Source of the DNA: an uncultured Collinsella sp.
GTDB lineage: Bacteria; Actinomycetota; Coriobacteriia; Coriobacteriales; Coriobacteriaceae
Assembly (NCBI GenBank): GCA_902470925.1
Contig: CABRIF010000011.1
Span: 1 to 35,769, forward strand
Length of the DNA: 35,769 nucleotides
Reading direction: 5' to 3'
This document shows, piece after piece, positions 7,386 to 14,719 of this stretch (position 1 is the stretch's first letter; every line of letters starts with the position of its first letter). The position numbers were made by a program, and so were the translations under genes. Under the pieces are notes generated by a model. The model was given only the letters and a program-made list of their open reading frames with translations, was not told the origin of the DNA and did no database searches.

Positions 7386-7423
7386 CGCGCCTCGATGCGT
7401 CGCAATGACCGCATCGAGGCGCG
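7386..7423 (-). promoter_or_regulatory. Perfect 14-bp stem-loop between xis-like gene and int
   Basis: CGCGCCTCGATGCG (7386-7399) and its exact inverse (7410-7423) enclose a 10-nt loop, in the 97 bp between the small gene and int. No T-tract follows on the minus strand, so it is not a classical terminator. It could limit read-through, stabilise the int message or mask its ribosome-binding site. Confidence 0.6.
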
Positions 7424-7457
7424 TGTCTGTTTCGTTGGTTCGTTCGGTTAGATTCGA

Positions 7458-7709
7458 TTACTCGTTCGAAAAGTATTCATCCTTCAGATACAGCAGATCT
7501 TCAATGAAGAAGTACTGCTGACCTGAAGAAGGCGAACCCTTAGCAAGACACCTGATTCCAAGTGCGCCGCCGTAATCAACCATGAACTTCAGAAACCCTG
7601 TAGTCCCAAGAAACCTTGCCGCTGTGTTTGAATCAACGATCCTGAGTGAGCGTTCAAGTAAGTCGAACTTGGGGTTGCCCTGCTTGGTTTTGCAGGTTGA
7701 ATTGCTCAT
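7458..7709 (-). CDS. Small DNA-binding protein, probable excisionase
   Basis: 83 aa. The start at 7709 is decided by AAAAGGAGG 6-7 bases upstream; the open frame back to 7832 has no such signal. The segment SNTAARFLGTTGFLKF, followed by SGQQYFFIEDLLYLKDEYF, looks like a short winged-helix or MerR-type excisionase fold (helix-turn, then a loop, then a C-terminal helix). Position argues for excisionase: in Tn916-type elements a small basic xis gene lies directly upstream of int on the same strand, as here. The sequence does not let me prove homology to Xis. Confidence 0.55.
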   Translation of the reverse strand: MSNSTCKTKQGNPKFDLLERSLRIVDSNTAARFLGTTGFLKFMVDYGGALGIRCLAKGSPSSGQQYFFIEDLLYLKDEYFSNE

Positions 7710-7730
7710 TTTGAGCCTCCTTTTCGATCG

Positions 7731-7747
7731 GCGTTGCGACGCAACGC
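7731..7747. promoter_or_regulatory. 17-bp palindrome upstream of the xis-like gene
   Basis: GCGTTGCGACGCAACGC is a perfect palindrome with 8-bp arms around one central base, 22 bp upstream of the start of the small gene and just outside its ribosome-binding site. It is well placed to be an operator for control of xis and int. Confidence 0.45.
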
Positions 7748-7965
7748 AATTTCGTAACAAGGCGAGATTAGCTACAGATTGAAGTATCTTCAAATTGAGA
7801 AAAGCCTGGTAAATCAGCCTTTTTATCTGCATCTGCTCATATATGAGAAGAAAAAAATCGATGCAATTCCCTGTGAATCACAAAGCCTGCATAAGACATG
7901 CTCGCGCCTTCGCGCATCTCGCTTCGCTCGATGCCGCCTCGTTTTATTTCCAACGACGCTGGCGC

Positions 7966-8033
7966 AAGGGCATGGGGGGGCCGTCGGCTATGCCGACCGC
8001 AGCGCAAGCTGCGTCAGCCCCTCTTATGCCCTT
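7966..8033. other. Cruciform or three-way-junction structure, possible oriT or RNA element
   Basis: AAGGGCAT (7966-7973) pairs with ATGCCCTT (8026-8033), with a GGGG/CCCC extension inside. Two hairpins sit within: GTCGGC-TAT-GCCGAC (7983-7997) and GCAGC-GCAA-GCTGC (7999-8012), the latter with a GNRA-type loop. The structure lies in a gene-free stretch of more than 500 bp (7710-8324) together with the repeats at 8107-8254. Such regions in mobile elements often hold the transfer origin, but no relaxase is encoded here and I do not recognise a nic site. A T-rich run (CCTTTTTTG) follows on the plus strand. Confidence 0.5.
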
Positions 8034-8106
8034 TTGCCTTTTTTGCCCCCGAAGCGTATAGCGGAGGGAGCCAAGGCGATTTCTCCTGATATATGGCGTG
8101 AAGCGC

Positions 8107-8254
8107 TGTAGAAAACAAGGCATGTTTTAGGGGTTGGATTTGTCGAAGATTGCGACAATTGTAGAAAGCGCTTTGGAAAGCCCCATAAACGGGGCGATCT
8201 TCTCGGAGGATTTTCTACAAGTTCAGGCGTAAAGTGACGACGTGTAGAAAGCGC
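8107..8254. repeat. Four TGTAGAAA repeats (iteron-like)
   Basis: TGTAGAAAGCGC occurs exactly at 8160-8171 and 8243-8254. TGTAGAAAA occurs at 8107-8115 and inverted at 8211-8219. Between them are two small inverted repeats: TTGTCG/CGACAA near 8140-8158 and GCCCC-ATAAAC-GGGGC at 8180-8195. Spaced repeats next to strong secondary structure suggest binding sites for a replication, transfer or regulatory protein. No candidate initiator gene is adjacent. Confidence 0.55.
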
Positions 8255-8282
8255 GTCTTGAGTGCGCGCGGAGCAAAAAATA

Positions 8283-8314
8283 AAGGGCGCAGCGATTGTT
8301 TTCGCTGCGCCCTT
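8283..8314 (-). terminator. Minus-strand terminator closing the two small unknown genes
   Basis: A perfect 13-bp stem (AAGGGCGCAGCGA, 8283-8295, with 8302-8314) has a 6-nt loop. On the minus strand it is followed by TTTATTTTTTG. It lies 10 bp after the stop of the 93-aa gene. Confidence 0.9.
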
Positions 8315-8324
8315 CGGCGACGTT

Positions 8325-8606
8325 TCAGTCGTAGATTATCGGAGCGGGCACGAGCCGCCAAGCTGTGCCTAGATGATTTACCCCAAGGACGTACAGGTCA
8401 AGCTCCTCGTCGTAGAACACCGGCTCGCCCGTGTGCCCCATGACAAACGACGGGTCCTGTATGATGTACCACTGGAAAATCTCCTCCCACGGCGCCCAGT
8501 CCCCGCTCACAAGCTCAAGCGGGCGTTTTGCCATCTCGTTTGCGAGCACCATGTTCCCGCACGTCTCGGCGAGGTCGGCGTAGGTCTTGATGCCGTAGTC
8601 ACTCAT
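8325..8606 (-). CDS. Uncharacterised 93-aa protein
   Basis: A soluble, acidic protein rich in aromatic residues (WAPWEEIFQWYIIQD, then GEPVFYDEELDLYVLGV). There is no signal peptide, membrane segment or Cys cluster. Its start overlaps the end of the upstream gene by 8 bases, indicating translational coupling, and a strong terminator follows. I do not recognise the family. Its place between the integration module and the cargo suggests an element-maintenance gene, but nothing in the sequence proves that. Confidence 0.7.
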   Translation of the reverse strand: MSDYGIKTYADLAETCGNMVLANEMAKRPLELVSGDWAPWEEIFQWYIIQDPSFVMGHTGEPVFYDEELDLYVLGVNHLGTAWRLVPAPIIYD

Positions 8607-8952
8607 CGCTTTTCCCCTCCGCTTCCCGCTCCTCGATTCGCTTGAGACATTCAGCCACGCAGTAGCGCATGGTGCGCAGGGTCTCGCAGTCGATGCTCTC
8701 CGCGAGGATGTCCCCGTCGAGGACGACCTCGCCCAGAGCGTTCACGAATCGCCACTCCATCACGTTGTCGATGCGCTTGAGCACGTCCTTCAGGGTGCCG
8801 CTGTCGCGCATGGGGGCGTTGCCGTCCACCCTCGCCATGCGCTCAAGCTCCTTGGCCTTCGCCGAGCAGATGCGGGCGGTGCGCCTGAGCACCTGCGCCC
8901 TCCACATGGCCTCCTCCTGGGGGCTGTTGGGTTCTAATGGCTTGTTGTTCAT
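8599..8952 (-). CDS. Uncharacterised 117-aa helical protein
   Basis: The start at 8952 is well supported by AAAAGGAGG 7-8 bases upstream. The protein is mostly helical and charged, with a predicted coiled coil at about residues 14-42 (ARICSAKAKELERMARVDGN) and another at the C-terminus (CLKRIEEREAEGKSDE). It has no export signal. It overlaps the 93-aa gene by 8 bases, so the two are made together and may form a complex. Family unknown. Confidence 0.7.
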   Translation of the reverse strand: MNNKPLEPNSPQEEAMWRAQVLRRTARICSAKAKELERMARVDGNAPMRDSGTLKDVLKRIDNVMEWRFVNALGEVVLDGDILAESIDCETLRTMRYCVAECLKRIEEREAEGKSDE

Positions 8953-9041
8953 GTGTGTACCTCCTTTTCACTTTGGAGGCACTCGATGCCGAAGGCATCT
9001 TTTCGCTCTTGCCCGTCAGTATCCCATTAGCAGCCCACTAA

Positions 9042-9082
9042 GCGCCCGCTGAAAGACCCATGAAAGGACCTTTGGCGGGCGC
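9042..9082 (-). promoter_or_regulatory. Leader stem-loop upstream of the 117-aa gene
   Basis: GCGCCCGC (9042-9049) pairs with GCGGGCGC (9075-9082), and the stem can extend into an inner CTTT/GAAAG helix. It lies about 90 nt upstream of the 8952 start on the same strand. It has no T-tract. Role unknown. Confidence 0.4.
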
Positions 9083-9213
9083 GGGATGCGATAGGGTCTC
9101 AACGCGATCCGCTCTGAGGCCATCAAGAGCCCTCGATAGGGCAGAACGCTGTCGTTGATCTACTTTCGTGTCTTCCGAATAGATGCCATTTCTCATTTTT
9201 GCGGAGTAAAAAA

Positions 9214-9246
9214 GAGGAAGGTGGCCGCTTTGCGACCGCCTTCCTC
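9214..9246 (-). terminator. Terminator of the cargo operon
   Basis: On the minus strand GAGGAAGGCGGTCGC pairs with the partner ending CCTTCCTC, with two mismatches. It is followed by TTTTTTAC, a good T-tract. It lies about 60 bp past the stop of the last cargo gene (9308) and separates the cargo from the two small genes. Confidence 0.9.
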
Positions 9247-9307
9247 CTCAAAGACGATTGGCTATCTTCTGTGATTGGGTAGGATTTGCTGTCCGGATGT
9301 GGATTGT

Positions 9308-10456
9308 TTACTGATGAGCGCCGCACGAGGTGCAATACACGTAGTCCACGTAGGTTTCGGTGCTGTAGGAACCGTGGTCTTCCTTGTGGGAGCCTACCTG
9401 TACTTTCTCGGTCTTAGTGCGGTTCACGTAGTTGCCGCAATACCCTTCGGTCTTCATCTTTTCGACGATAAGGTTCTTGAATGCTTCGAAGTCGGCATCG
9501 GTGTAGAACCAGTACGTCTCTCCGTTGCTGAGCCATGTTCCGTCAGGTTGTTCCGTGTAGAGTTGTCCGCCATAGATTGTCTTGGTCTCGTAGTCAGGCA
9601 CATCAACCCAGTTGCTCACCCAGACCTGACGGGTAGCCGTATGGTTCACCCAGGTGTGCGTATGGGCAGGCTTGGAAGGCTTGTTGGACGCCGAACCAGA
9701 GTTCGAAGAACCGTTGTTGGAAGACTGAGAACCAGCGTTGCCGTTGTCAGCCTTGGCGCTGTCGTTCTTGGCAGACGGGGTCGTCTGGGCAGGCTTGTCG
9801 TTGACATCGACTTCCTTGTCGGCGTCAGTTGCCTCCTGCTTGGTCTTGTCGCTCGCGTTCGGGTTCTTGGCGACGTTGCCGTCGAGCTTGTCGAGGATGC
9901 CAGTGCCCGCATCGCCCTTCAAGGTCACGTCGCCGTTCTTGATGGCGTCCTTGGTCTTGTTGACGATGTCCGCGAGCATATCGTCGGTGACCTTGTCAGC
10001 GGGAATCTGCGCCATAGGGCAGTTGATGGCAGGTGCGGTCTTCGCGTCGGCGTCGACGGTGATGTCGACGGGAGCGCCCGTGTCGTAGATGTCGAATGCG
10101 GAACCGTCGGAGTTGACGGGGCTGACGAAGCTCACGGTGTAGTCGCCCTCGGCGAGTGCGACCGTGGAAGTGCCCTTGTTGCCCTCGGCATCGGGGGTCA
10201 CCGCGTGGTAGAAGTCCACATCGTTGCCCTCGATATGGGCGATGGCGGGCGTGGAGTTTTCGTCCCAGCCGTGGTCGGCCGTGACGTTGAGGGTCACATC
10301 GACAGTTCTTGACTCCTGTTGTTCTGGTTGTTGCTCGGACGTTGCGAACGCTCCACTTGCCACGGCTATCGCAACAACGATCGCAACAACGATCGCAGCG
10401 GCTATCGCTGCGGCTTGGGGCTTATGCGAGCGCGCCCACTGGGATAATCCGTTCAT
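9308..10456 (-). CDS. Membrane-anchored extracellular protein B1
   Basis: 382 aa. A hydrophobic segment at about 16-38 without a clear cleavage site suggests an N-terminal anchor with the rest outside. A beta-rich domain (about 50-150; SRTVDVTLNVTADHGWDENS ... LAEGDYTVSFVSPVNSDG) is followed by a short helical segment (PADKVTDDMLADIVNKTKDA) and a low-complexity Ser/Asn/Lys linker (about 205-265). A C-terminal domain begins HTHTWVNHTA and ends YCTSCGAHQ, with a Cys-X2-Cys that may hold zinc. The beta-rich and helical parts are homologous in plan to the protein at 12359-13408, whose C-terminal domain differs. Last gene of the cargo run, 63 bp after the two-TM protein A1. Confidence 0.85.
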   Translation of the reverse strand: MNGLSQWARSHKPQAAAIAAAIVVAIVVAIAVASGAFATSEQQPEQQESRTVDVTLNVTADHGWDENSTPAIAHIEGNDVDFYHAVTPDAEGNKGTSTVALAEGDYTVSFVSPVNSDGSAFDIYDTGAPVDITVDADAKTAPAINCPMAQIPADKVTDDMLADIVNKTKDAIKNGDVTLKGDAGTGILDKLDGNVAKNPNASDKTKQEATDADKEVDVNDKPAQTTPSAKNDSAKADNGNAGSQSSNNGSSNSGSASNKPSKPAHTHTWVNHTATRQVWVSNWVDVPDYETKTIYGGQLYTEQPDGTWLSNGETYWFYTDADFEAFKNLIVEKMKTEGYCGNYVNRTKTEKVQVGSHKEDHGSYSTETYVDYVYCTSCGAHQ

Positions 10457-10519
10457 TATCCATCCCCCTTTCTTTCATGGTGGTTTCGAGTTACCTCGTT
10501 ATGTCAACCGCGTCATTAC

Positions 10520-11308
10520 TTAGCGCTTTCCCATCGCGCGAGCCATCCAGTCGAGGTTGCTGTTCGCACTGGCGGTATTTGCGTTGATCTGCTGAGCCTG
10601 ATTGAGAATCTGCCCCTGCATGAACAGGTTGCCTATTTGCAGCATGTTGCCGATGCGCTGCTGGTTGAGAATCTGCTGCTGGCCCGCTTCCATACGGCGC
10701 TGGTGCATCTCGGTCTCGTAGAGGTTGACCATCTCCTGTACGGTGGTGGCGCGATGGTTGCGCACGGCGGCGAGGAAGAAATCCACGGCTTCGATGCTGT
10801 CGTAATCCATGGGGTACCACGGGGCGACCTGCAAAGCCCATTGCTGCTGTACGGCGAAAATCTCCTGCTTGGTTTGCTCGATGCTCTGGGCTAGGGCCTG
10901 GTTGTTGGCTTCAACTTGTTGGTTGCTTTGGTCAATCGCGGCATTTATCTGGGAGCGGCTTTTGTCCGCTGTCTTCGCTATGACCTTGTATAGAATCGCA
11001 CCGATGATAGCTGAGACGATGAGGTTCACGACGTTCCAGACCGTCGTCTGAAGCTCCATACCCCCAATTGGGAAAAACGGCATGGTGACAGGGAATGTGA
11101 GCACCCTCAATGGGGCGCTCGTGATAAGCGTGAACGCGATAAGGAAGCCCCCGATTGCATAGAGAACAGGGTGCCTTTTAGTCTTCTTTTCCGTCTTGGT
11201 GGCAAACTGAGTGGTGAGCTGGTTGATGCGTTGCTGAAGACTGACCACGCGGTGCATCAAATCGTGCGCCGTGGCAACGCCTGGCAACAAACTTGCCTGT
11301 TCCTCCAT
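10520..11308 (-). CDS. Two-TM coiled-coil membrane protein A1
   Basis: 262 aa, start supported by AAAGGAG 6 bases upstream. Two hydrophobic helices lie at about 48-66 and 91-110. A Gln-rich coiled coil follows (about 113-158), then a conserved stretch VAPWYPMDYDSIEAVDFFLA and RNHRATTVQEMVNLYETE (about 161-200), and a Gln/Asn-rich tail (about 205-250). Both ends are probably cytoplasmic. A close paralogue lies at 14720-15523, aligned over nearly the whole length. Related Firmicutes and Actinobacteria proteins with the NLYETE-type motif exist, without assigned function as far as I know. A 12-bp stem-loop precedes the gene. It likely forms an oligomeric membrane platform with its neighbours (inference). 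Confidence 0.85.
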   Translation of the reverse strand: MEEQASLLPGVATAHDLMHRVVSLQQRINQLTTQFATKTEKKTKRHPVLYAIGGFLIAFTLITSAPLRVLTFPVTMPFFPIGGMELQTTVWNVVNLIVSAIIGAILYKVIAKTADKSRSQINAAIDQSNQQVEANNQALAQSIEQTKQEIFAVQQQWALQVAPWYPMDYDSIEAVDFFLAAVRNHRATTVQEMVNLYETEMHQRRMEAGQQQILNQQRIGNMLQIGNLFMQGQILNQAQQINANTASANSNLDWMARAMGKR

Positions 11309-11330
11309 GTTTGCTCCTTTCTATTTCACG

Positions 11331-11361
11331 GATATAGCCCGAGCTGCCATCGGGCTATATC
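11331..11361 (-). promoter_or_regulatory. Perfect 12-bp stem-loop before gene A1
   Basis: GATATAGCCCGA (11331-11342) pairs exactly with 11350-11361 around a 7-nt loop. It lies in the 68 bp between the Tat lipoprotein stop and the A1 ribosome-binding site. No T-tract follows on the minus strand, so it may be a processing or partial-termination signal within the operon. Confidence 0.6.
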
Positions 11362-11376
11362 GTGCGTATCTACTGC

Positions 11377-12213
11377 CTAGTCCACCTCTATCCCTTCGGT
11401 ATCGGGGGTGTCCCACGTGAAGCCCGCGTGCCCCTCGTTCACGACGGTGGCGAGGCCGGAGTAACCGCCGAAGGTCGTGCCATAGACGGTCTGGGTGGTC
11501 GAGTAGGTGGGCGTGGAAAGGTCGATGTCCACTTGCTCGGTCTCGTAAAGCGCCTCGTCCGCGTATCTGTCGGGATGACTGCCGATATGTGAGCCTGAGT
11601 AGAAATGCGAGCTGTTCAGAGACTGGTGCTCGAAGCTGAGCGTTTCTGATGCGGCGATATTTCCCGTGTCATCCGTTTCGAGTCTGAGGGTGAACGGCAC
11701 GGCTTCCGGCTCCTGGTACTCGGCGGCCTCGTTGACCTTCTGGCCTGCCGCCTCATTTGCGGCGTAATCGGGGGGAAGGGAAGTAGCTTCTTCGATGTCC
11801 TCGTTGGTCTCGTCGATGGCGGACTGCTTGGTGGCGTCGAAGCGCTCCCGGTCCTTCTTCTTGGCGAGGTCGATGATTTCGTCGTTCGACATCCCGTCGA
11901 GGTCACCGAACGTGACGTCGACGTAGGACGTACCGCCGTTCATCCACACGTATTTCGTATCGTAGACGGTGACGTTCCCGTTGCCGTCAAAGACAAGTAC
12001 GCGCTCGACGCCTGTGTCCTTTCCTATCTGCTCGTCGCCGCCGTAGACCATCCACACGCCCGCCTGGCCGAAAGCCTGCGAAGCAGGCACGGGCTCGCTC
12101 GCGTTCTTGACGCCTTCGCCTGAACCACTACATCCAGCCAGCCCAAAGCCCGCTATGGTAACCGTTCCGATGCCGAATAGCTTGAGCGCCTCTCTCCTCG
12201 TGTACTGCTTCAT
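11377..12213 (-). CDS. Tat-type lipoprotein
   Basis: 278 aa. The start at 12213 has AAAAGGAGAAAACAACC before it; the longer frame to 12357 lacks a signal. The N-terminus reads MKQYTRREALKLFGIGTVTI and then GLAGC: a twin-arginine motif (Arg6, Arg7), a moderately hydrophobic stretch and a lipobox with Cys28. This indicates export in folded form by the Tat system and lipid anchoring. The mature part has a beta-rich domain (VWMVYGGDEQIGKDTG, FDGNGNVTVYD), an acidic helical middle (SNDEIIDLAKKKDRERFDAT) and a beta-rich end. No known enzymatic motif is visible. It lies between B2 (upstream) and A1 (downstream) in the cargo run. Confidence 0.85.
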   Translation of the reverse strand: MKQYTRREALKLFGIGTVTIAGFGLAGCSGSGEGVKNASEPVPASQAFGQAGVWMVYGGDEQIGKDTGVERVLVFDGNGNVTVYDTKYVWMNGGTSYVDVTFGDLDGMSNDEIIDLAKKKDRERFDATKQSAIDETNEDIEEATSLPPDYAANEAAGQKVNEAAEYQEPEAVPFTLRLETDDTGNIAASETLSFEHQSLNSSHFYSGSHIGSHPDRYADEALYETEQVDIDLSTPTYSTTQTVYGTTFGGYSGLATVVNEGHAGFTWDTPDTEGIEVD

Positions 12214-12295
12214 GGTTGTTTTCTCCTTTTGCGTTCGCTTGCTTTGTCGATTTAGCTTGTTGCTCGATGTTTTTCCCGTCGGCTTTGATGGGAAG

Positions 12296-12318
12296 GGGGC
12301 AAGTCGAACGACTGCCCC
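12296..12318 (-). promoter_or_regulatory. Stem-loop after gene B2
   Basis: GGGGC and AGTCG (12296-12306, with one bulged A) pair with CGACT and GCCCC (12309-12318). It is 41 bp beyond the B2 stop, in the spacer before the Tat lipoprotein gene. The lack of a T-tract argues for partial termination or mRNA processing. Confidence 0.5.
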
Positions 12319-12358
12319 GGTAAAGATTCCGGAGCCGTTCGGCTTGTCCCTATGCAAC

Positions 12359-13408
12359 TTATTGTTGTTGGCTTTCCTGCTGTGCCTTGAGCCACTCTCT
12401 CGCGTTGAGCTGATCCTGGAATTGGGAGTTCGTCATGCCGTCGCCGCGGACGGAGTTGGGATCGTTCGGGTCCCATGACTTGGTGAGCCCGATCGTCAGA
12501 TACTTCTCCAGGCCGTCTCCCGCCCCGTTGCCGACATATACGTTCAGTCCGGTGCCGGTCGCGCCGAGTTCCTGCGTGCCGTATACCGGCCACGGGTTAT
12601 CTTTCGCAACGGCGATGCAGATTGCGCCGCCGTAGTCGTTGGCCGGTTTGTGCGAAATCTGCCACGTGTGGTCGTCTAGCTGGGTCACGCTCCACTCGTT
12701 CTGCTTCCAATCGGACGGCACGTCCACGTAGAAGTAGTCGGTCGTGAACGAATGGCCACCGCTGGATGCCTGGTCCGTTGACGTCTGCTCGCTCTCGGAA
12801 GTGCTCGCCTCGGTGCTCTTATTCGCCTCGTCGGTCTTTTTCTCTTCCTCGGCCTTCTTGGCTACCACGGCATCGTCCCTGCGCTTTTGTGCCTTCTCTT
12901 TGAGCTTGTCGAGCTTTGACGAGCTTATGCCGCTGTCCTTTGCTGCCTTATATGCCGCATCGATCTGCGCGTCCGTCACCTCTTCTGCGGGGACAGGCTT
13001 GATGGTGATTTCCTTCTTGACGTTGACTTTGCCGTCCTTGTCGATGCTGACCTTCGTGGACGCGCCCTTGGTGTCGTAGATGGTTCCGTCCGCCGCGATG
13101 GGTGACGCCTCGATCGCAAGGCGGTAATCTCCCGGCCTGAGGGCGATGTCCGAAGAGTCCGACCCCGCGTGGAACACGCTGTCCACACTGTTGCCCGAGG
13201 AGTCCTTTCCGGTGGCATGGATGGTGATCTTCGTGCCCTTTCGCGTGTCAAGCCCTTCGGCGTTTACGACGAGGGGGACGCCGTAGGTCTTGGACACCTG
13301 CGCCGAGAGATATAGATAGGCGCCTCCGCAGCAGATGGCGACCACCGCCGCGATACCTATCGCCACCCACAGTGCCGCCCGCTTCTTTTTGCCGGATCTG
13401 TCAGCCAT
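12359..13408 (-). CDS. Membrane-anchored extracellular protein B2
   Basis: 349 aa. A basic N-terminus (ADRSGKKKR) precedes a transmembrane helix at about 11-34, so the body is extracellular. A beta-rich domain (about 42-137: GVPLVVNAEGLDTRKGTKIT ... LRPGDYRLAIEASPIAADGT) leads to a helical segment (PAEEVTDAQIDAAYKAAKDS) and a Lys/Glu/Ser linker (about 175-215). These three parts correspond in order and sequence pattern to B1. The C-terminal domain (about 217-320: FTTDYFYVDVPSDWKQNEWS) is different and resembles small beta-sheet domains found in many Gram-positive lipoproteins. It follows the LPKTG protein by 48 bp. Confidence 0.85.
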   Translation of the reverse strand: MADRSGKKKRAALWVAIGIAAVVAICCGGAYLYLSAQVSKTYGVPLVVNAEGLDTRKGTKITIHATGKDSSGNSVDSVFHAGSDSSDIALRPGDYRLAIEASPIAADGTIYDTKGASTKVSIDKDGKVNVKKEITIKPVPAEEVTDAQIDAAYKAAKDSGISSSKLDKLKEKAQKRRDDAVVAKKAEEEKKTDEANKSTEASTSESEQTSTDQASSGGHSFTTDYFYVDVPSDWKQNEWSVTQLDDHTWQISHKPANDYGGAICIAVAKDNPWPVYGTQELGATGTGLNVYVGNGAGDGLEKYLTIGLTKSWDPNDPNSVRGDGMTNSQFQDQLNAREWLKAQQESQQQ

Positions 13409-13456
13409 CTCTTATCCTGCTTCCTTCCTCCGTGATGTCTGTTCGCTCTTGAGAAA

Positions 13457-14671
13457 TTACTTTGAGGCGCGCATGCGCTCCATGAAGACGCCGGCCGAGA
13501 TGAGCGCCAAGGATACTGCGAGCGTTGCGAGGAAGGGGAGGATGTTGTCACCCGTCTTGGGCAGCTCGCCGTTCTTGGCACCGGTTTTTGCGTTCGAGCC
13601 ATTCGAGCCGTTTGCCTGCGCTTGCTTTTTCTGCTCGGTCGATGTCCCGAGGGCGGCGACGGTCTCGGTCTTGGTGGCGCCGCATTTGGTGCAGGTGTAG
13701 GTGCGCACGCCCTCCTTCGTCGCGGTGGGCTCGGTAGTTACGGTGCCCTTGTCCCATGTGTGGTCGGTCGCCGCGATCTCGCGCGTCTGGACGGCCCCGC
13801 AGATATCGCATGTTAGCTGCTCCTGCCCGGGCGCGGTGCAGGTCGCGGGGGTCGTGACCTTCCAAGTACCTTCGTGCGCGTCGCCGTCGATGGCATGGAA
13901 CTCAACGGTGTTCACGCCGACCTCCTGACGCCACTTCGCATAGCGCTCCGCCTCGGTCCCCTTGTAGCCGATGATGCGGCAGTTGAGAATAGGCGTCGAA
14001 TGGATGGCCGTGACGGATTTGGGGATCCAGACATTCTTGAGGCTGTCGCATTGGTTGAGGAACTGGTCGGGGATCTCGGTCACGCCCTCCTCGACATGCG
14101 CGTTCTCAAGGCTGGTGCAGCCGTAGAACTGCGCGTTGCCGCCGCCGCCCCATGTGGAACCGGAGGGAATGGTCACCGAGGTGAGCTTCTTGCAGTAGAC
14201 GAAGACATCGGAATGCCAGTCGACGTTTGCGGGCAGCTTGATCTCGGTGAATCCCGCATTCTGGAACGCGCAGTTCCACACGCGCTCCAGCCCATCGTTC
14301 AGATGGACCTCGGTGAGGCTAGGGTTGTCCGCGAATGCGGAGACCCTGATGGTCTTCACCGTGGAGGACAGCGTCACCTTATGCAGGTTGCTGTACTGGA
14401 CGCTACCGTACGAGGCGAACGCGGTGCCGGGGATTTCCGTGACGCCCTCGGCAACCTTGACCTCTGTAATCTGCGAGGCGTACTGCGTCCAGTCATATGT
14501 GGTTGCCGTGGGGATGTCCGCCGTCAACGTGAGCACGCCGTCGTTGAGCGTCCAGCCGTTGCCGCTGATTTCCTCGGCATAGGCGCCGCGCGCGCCGGAC
14601 AGCAGTGCTACGCACAGGGCGAACACGCCCGCGAGGGTCAGCACCCCTCTTTTCCATGTCGTTGATTTCAT
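13457..14671 (-). CDS. LPKTG-anchored BspA-type leucine-rich-repeat surface protein
   Basis: 404 aa. A signal peptide ends near residue 32 (GAYAEE). Residues about 60-245 are BspA/LRR_5-type repeats (VTEIPGTAFASYGSV, TIRVSAFADNPSLTEVHLND, ENAHVEEGVTEIPDQFLNQC). Then comes a pair of Cys-X2-Cys segments (TCDICGA and TCTKCGA) in the HTW...TCxxCG style common in gut bacterial surface proteins. The C-terminus has LPKTG at about 370-374, a hydrophobic span and the basic tail MERMRASK, so sortase should attach it to peptidoglycan. BspA-type proteins often mediate adhesion. It sits between A2 and B2 in the cargo run. Confidence 0.93.
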   Translation of the reverse strand: MKSTTWKRGVLTLAGVFALCVALLSGARGAYAEEISGNGWTLNDGVLTLTADIPTATTYDWTQYASQITEVKVAEGVTEIPGTAFASYGSVQYSNLHKVTLSSTVKTIRVSAFADNPSLTEVHLNDGLERVWNCAFQNAGFTEIKLPANVDWHSDVFVYCKKLTSVTIPSGSTWGGGGNAQFYGCTSLENAHVEEGVTEIPDQFLNQCDSLKNVWIPKSVTAIHSTPILNCRIIGYKGTEAERYAKWRQEVGVNTVEFHAIDGDAHEGTWKVTTPATCTAPGQEQLTCDICGAVQTREIAATDHTWDKGTVTTEPTATKEGVRTYTCTKCGATKTETVAALGTSTEQKKQAQANGSNGSNAKTGAKNGELPKTGDNILPFLATLAVSLALISAGVFMERMRASK

Positions 14672-14719
14672 CTTCCCTTTTCCTTTCTTTTGGGTTTACG
14701 TTTTCGTTAAATCGGCCGG

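Noticed and set aside
7974..8047. Poly-G and poly-C runs as part of a CRISPR or tandem array
   Set aside because: No regularly spaced repeat-spacer structure is present. The runs belong to the three-way junction.
13874..14665. 263-codon plus-strand open frame
   Set aside because: Shadow of the LPKTG surface-protein gene on the other strand.
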